NCBI GenBank assembly: GCA_029879555.1
Contig: JAOUQB010000071.1
Span: forward strand, 1 to 9,014
Length of the DNA stretch: 9,014 nucleotides
DNA from: Nitrospirota bacterium
Lineage (GTDB): Bacteria; Nitrospirota; Nitrospiria; Nitrospirales; UBA8639
Direction of reading: 5' to 3'
Part shown: piece after piece, positions 7,644 through 9,014 of the stretch
Numbering within the stretch: position 1 is the first letter of the stretch
Layout of the letters: every line of letters begins with the position of its first letter
The notes under the pieces: model-generated
Database searches by the model: none
The model's input: only the letters and a program-made list of their open reading frames with translations
Told to the model about the DNA's origin: nothing
Translations under genes and position numbers: made by a program

Positions 7644-7898
7644 TCATTTGGACTCGGTCTTCCCTTGCAGTGTCCGGATCTCGCCCAGAAGATCACGGGC
7701 TTGTTCTGCCGCTCCATGAATTTTTTCCAACTGCGACTTGAGTTGGATATCTTCACAACGACGGAGGGCTAATTCTGAAAACACCACAATTGGCAACAGT
7801 TTATTTGACAGTGAATGCAAGAGAGTTCCGATGGAAGCCAATTCACTGGGATCGGAAGAAACGGGGAGGTCTGCAGCAGACGCCTGAGGAATTGTCAT
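7644..7898 (-). CDS. Stand-alone DHp-like (histidine phosphotransfer-like) small protein
   Basis: The 84-residue protein resembles the dimerisation/phosphoacceptor (DHp, HisKA) helical hairpin of histidine kinases. After an Ala/Ser/Pro-rich N-terminus (1-20), the stretch LLHSLSNKLLPIVVFSELAL (26-45) parallels the H-box of kinases with HDFNNLL, and also the HxxxNKL pattern I recall from Spo0B-type phosphotransferases. His28 is at the phosphoacceptor position, with Asn32 and Leu34-Leu35 conserved. A second helix, SQLEKIHGAAEQARDLLGEI (55-74), matches the usual DHp helix 2. The acidic residue that normally follows the His in active kinases is Ser29 here, and no ATP-binding (HATPase) domain is encoded anywhere nearby. 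It may be a phosphotransfer intermediate, a dimerisation element or a decoy for a kinase. The ATG at 7898 has TAGGA five bases upstream, and an in-frame stop lies at 7947-7949. It is the first of three same-strand genes leading to the PilZ and lipoprotein genes. Confidence 0.7.
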   Translation of the reverse strand: MTIPQASAADLPVSSDPSELASIGTLLHSLSNKLLPIVVFSELALRRCEDIQLKSQLEKIHGAAEQARDLLGEIRTLQGKTESK

Positions 7899-7954
7899 CG
7901 TGATCCTAAGTGAGGAATACCATTCATAAAAAATAATTTGGAACCTTCACTCAT
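7895..7954 (-). CDS. Possible 19-residue leader/upstream ORF before the DHp-like gene
   Basis: On the minus strand an ATG at 7954 opens a 19-codon frame, MSEGSKLFFMNGIPHLGSR. It ends in TGA overlapping the ATG of the DHp-like gene as ATGA. GGAG lies seven bases before its ATG. A good ribosome site plus an ATGA junction is the layout of a translationally coupled leader. The peptide resembles no family I know, and an ORF this short can arise by chance, so this is tentative. Confidence 0.3.
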   Translation of the reverse strand: MSEGSKLFFMNGIPHLGSR

Positions 7955-8068
7955 ATTTCATCTCCATGCATGAATAACTTTCGCAATTTTTGTACCTAAC
8001 GCATCAACACAAAAATTATCATAAAACCCTCAACAAACGTGCTGTGTTTAGATGAAATAATGGATTAC

Positions 8069-8091
8069 GGCTGTCTCTTGCCCTGACAGCC
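8069..8091. repeat. Perfect 7-bp inverted repeat, 9-base loop
   Basis: GGCTGTC (8069-8075) and GACAGCC (8085-8091) are exact reverse complements around TCTTGCCCT. No T-run follows on either strand, so it is not a standard intrinsic terminator. It could be an operator half-site pair or an RNA hairpin in the 5' leader of the DHp-like gene. Confidence 0.5.
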
Positions 8092-8098
8092 AGGTATG

Positions 8099-8123
8099 GA
8101 TTCGTCAATTCTTTGACAGAATC
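8099..8123. repeat. Imperfect hairpin next to the 7-bp inverted repeat
   Basis: GATTC (8099-8103) pairs with GAATC (8119-8123), and TCAA (8105-8108) with TTGA (8113-8116). The gaps are one unpaired base on the left arm and two on the right, with a TTCT loop. It lies seven bases from the previous hairpin, so the two could form tandem stems in a minus-strand transcript. Confidence 0.35.
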
Positions 8124-8193
8124 AGTCTTAAGGTTGGGATCAATAACTGGAGATTGTCCGAGGAGGAAAGAGAGAATCGAAAGTCGCACAGAC

Positions 8194-8226
8194 AGTTTTT
8201 AGAAAAATTTAAAAAAAACTAAAAAA
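8194..8226 (-). terminator. T-rich tract after the fliT-like gene, weak terminator candidate
   Basis: Starting one base after the fliT-like stop codon, the minus-strand transcript has runs of 5, 8 and 5 T's. AGTTTTT/AAAAACT arms (8214-8220 and 8194-8200) can pair. The stem is purely AT apart from one G-C pair, and no GC-rich stem precedes the T-run, so an efficient intrinsic terminator is doubtful. It may reduce readthrough from fliS-fliT into the downstream genes. Confidence 0.25.
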
Positions 8227-8227
8227 G

Positions 8228-8551
8228 TCAGATGCTCAAGCGATGCAGAGCATGGTCCGGTTGAAGAGGAGCCCATTGGCGTTTCAACCCCTCAAGACTA
8301 CGGCGATGCTGTTGAGCTTCTCTAAGCTCGTGCTGCACGAGCATCTTCACATCTTGAATACGGGCCATGATCCATTGATCATATGGCATAAGTTTTCTTG
8401 AAACTTCATGGGAAACCGAATGTCGATCAGCAACGTTGGCACGACGGTCATAGAGCTGAGCGACCGAGTCCCACCTGCCTTGTGTCGCAGCTTCCATAGC
8501 CAACCAGGTTAAGTGTTCAACGCTATTTTCATCTTGAGTGGCGAGGCTCAT
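8228..8551 (-). CDS. FliT-like flagellar chaperone candidate
   Basis: This 107-residue, mostly helical, soluble protein begins four bases after the fliS stop, where many flagellar clusters carry fliT, the chaperone of the filament cap protein FliD. Visible features are an N-terminal helix with the W-x2-V-x2-L-x3-R pattern common in FliT-like proteins (GRWDSVAQLYDRR, 25-37), a middle helix (YDQWIMARIQDVKMLVQHEL, 57-76) and a basic helix (REAQQHRRSLEGLKRQWAP). Sequence conservation in this family is low, so the assignment rests on size, helix pattern and position. The start at 8551 was chosen because the frame's earlier ATG (8623) would overlap fliS by 68 bases. The purine-rich end of fliS (GGTGGGG) precedes it, and coupling to fliS translation is likely. 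Confidence 0.6.
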   Translation of the reverse strand: MSLATQDENSVEHLTWLAMEAATQGRWDSVAQLYDRRANVADRHSVSHEVSRKLMPYDQWIMARIQDVKMLVQHELREAQQHRRSLEGLKRQWAPLQPDHALHRLSI

Positions 8552-8555
8552 TCGG

Positions 8556-8948
8556 TTACATCCCCACCGCTTGTGCTTGATCGCCTCGTAAAGCCAATTC
8601 CTGCCAGGCTTGCCGAATTTCACTCATACACCGAATAGGAGACTCCAAACGACTTGGTTCATTTTTAAGATTGGCTTGGGTCAATTCATATTGAATATAT
8701 TCATAAAGGCGGCGTAAATCCTTGGCCACAACCCCACCGTCTTCCATATTTAAAGAGGCTGACAACTCCCCCACCACCCTCAGTGCCCGATCGAGAAAAC
8801 GTGCCTTATCATGAAAATTAAGAGCCACCATACCTTCCTGGGCTAACTTCATTGAGGAAATGGCGCCATCATAGAGGAGAACGACGACTTGGACCGAAGA
8901 GGCTGTGGAAATCTGCGTTGTGGCATAGGCATGTGCACCGACCATCAT
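8556..8948 (-). CDS. fliS: Flagellar export chaperone FliS
   Basis: FliS binds the C-terminus of newly made flagellin in the cytoplasm, prevents premature polymerisation and delivers it to the flagellar export gate. The 130 residues match the family's usual size and order: AYATTQISTASSVQVVVLLY (8-27) corresponds to the conserved Y-x-x-x-x-V-x-T-A-S segment, followed by LYDGAI (25-30), then FLDRALRVVGELSASLNMED (51-70) with GG (71-72), LRRLYEYIQYELTQAN (78-93) and the final helix MSEIRQAWQEL (108-118). Nothing essential appears missing. Two adjacent ATGs (8948 and 8945) are possible starts. An AAGGAAGGGA stretch precedes the first and AGGA lies close to the second. The fliT-like gene follows four bases after its stop. 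fliD or flagellin genes would be expected upstream, beyond the window. Confidence 0.95.
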   Translation of the reverse strand: MMVGAHAYATTQISTASSVQVVVLLYDGAISSMKLAQEGMVALNFHDKARFLDRALRVVGELSASLNMEDGGVVAKDLRRLYEYIQYELTQANLKNEPSRLESPIRCMSEIRQAWQELALRGDQAQAVGM

Positions 8949-8956
8949 TTCCTGAT

Positions 8957-8966
8957 CCCTTCCTTA
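8957..8966 (-). promoter_or_regulatory. Ribosome binding site of fliS
   Basis: On the minus strand this reads TAAGGAAGGG, a strong purine-rich Shine-Dalgarno ending eight bases before the ATG at 8948. A second AGGA lies between it and the two tandem ATGs. It supports the fliS start. Confidence 0.5.
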
Positions 8967-9014
8967 GGATTTCATTATCTGGAGTTCGAAATTTGTGGTG
9001 TCAAGGACGCAAGA
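8964..9014 (-). other. Possible 3' end of a gene upstream of fliS
   Basis: From the window edge one minus-strand frame is open for 16 codons and ends in TAA at 8964-8966, 15 bases before fliS (SCVLDTTNFELQIMKS). A second frame stops at 8975 and the third close to the edge. In flagellar clusters fliD often precedes fliS, but this short peptide is not recognisable as a FliD C-terminus, so no gene can be assigned. Confidence 0.2.

Larger units (their letters stand above)
7899..8227. other. AT-rich intergenic region between fliT-like and DHp-like genes
   Basis: This stretch of about 330 bases lies between two minus-strand genes and has no convincing full-size gene. Its contents are poly-A/T tracts just after the fliT-like stop (8194-8226), a perfect 7-bp inverted repeat (8069-8091), an imperfect hairpin (8099-8123), and the possible leader ORF (7895-7954). 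It is markedly more AT-rich than the flanking genes, particularly at 7920-8060 and 8194-8226. It probably holds the promoter of the DHp-PilZ-lipoprotein genes, but I found no clear sigma-70, sigma-28 or sigma-54 promoter. Confidence 0.6.

Noticed and set aside
8075..8095. Sigma-54-like GG...GC pattern on the minus strand (TGGCTGTCAGGGCA)
   Set aside because: The GG and GC elements are 10 bases apart instead of 12, and the flanking consensus bases do not match.
8160..8170. Strong plus-strand Shine-Dalgarno-like GAGGAGGAAAG in the intergenic region
   Set aside because: No ATG, GTG or TTG follows at a usable distance on the plus strand, and no coding frame follows.
8552..8623. Longer version of the fliT-like gene starting at the ATG at 8623
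   Set aside because: It would overlap fliS by 68 bases and add 24 residues encoded inside fliS; the ATG at 8551, four bases after the fliS stop, fits operon spacing.

Overview
The window is about 50% GC bacterial chromosome with two gene blocks that converge near base 5240. Gene content and family resemblance suggest a flagellated Gram-negative-type bacterium. A member of the Nitrospirota (a low-GC Nitrospira-like lineage) is my best guess, but that is inference from gene order and protein style; no rRNA or other taxonomic marker is present.

Plus-strand block (1-5227): a 5'-truncated lon gene (ATP-dependent protease), thiL (thiamine-monophosphate kinase), a small DUF2062 membrane protein, and a COG1078/SAMHD1-type HD-domain phosphohydrolase. 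Gaps are 10, 21 and 47 bases, with no convincing internal terminator or promoter, so the block looks like one housekeeping transcription unit covering protein quality control, cofactor synthesis and nucleotide metabolism.

Minus-strand block (9014 down to 5255): fliS (flagellin export chaperone) and a small FliT-like protein 4 bases apart. Then comes a roughly 330-base AT-rich stretch without a convincing full-size gene, holding two inverted repeats and a possible 19-codon leader ORF. After it lie three genes: an 84-residue stand-alone DHp-like (histidine phosphotransfer-like) protein, a 203-residue PilZ-type protein with an inserted helical segment, and a long lipoprotein carrying a FlgO/CsgG-like domain plus about 400 residues I do not recognise. 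The lipoprotein most plausibly starts at a TTG overlapping the stop of the PilZ gene. The context suggests that this three-gene set links c-di-GMP (PilZ) and perhaps phosphotransfer (DHp) to an envelope component of the flagellum or another surface structure. This set is the most interesting part of the window.

I saw no rRNA, tRNA, CRISPR array, insertion sequence, integrase or phage gene.
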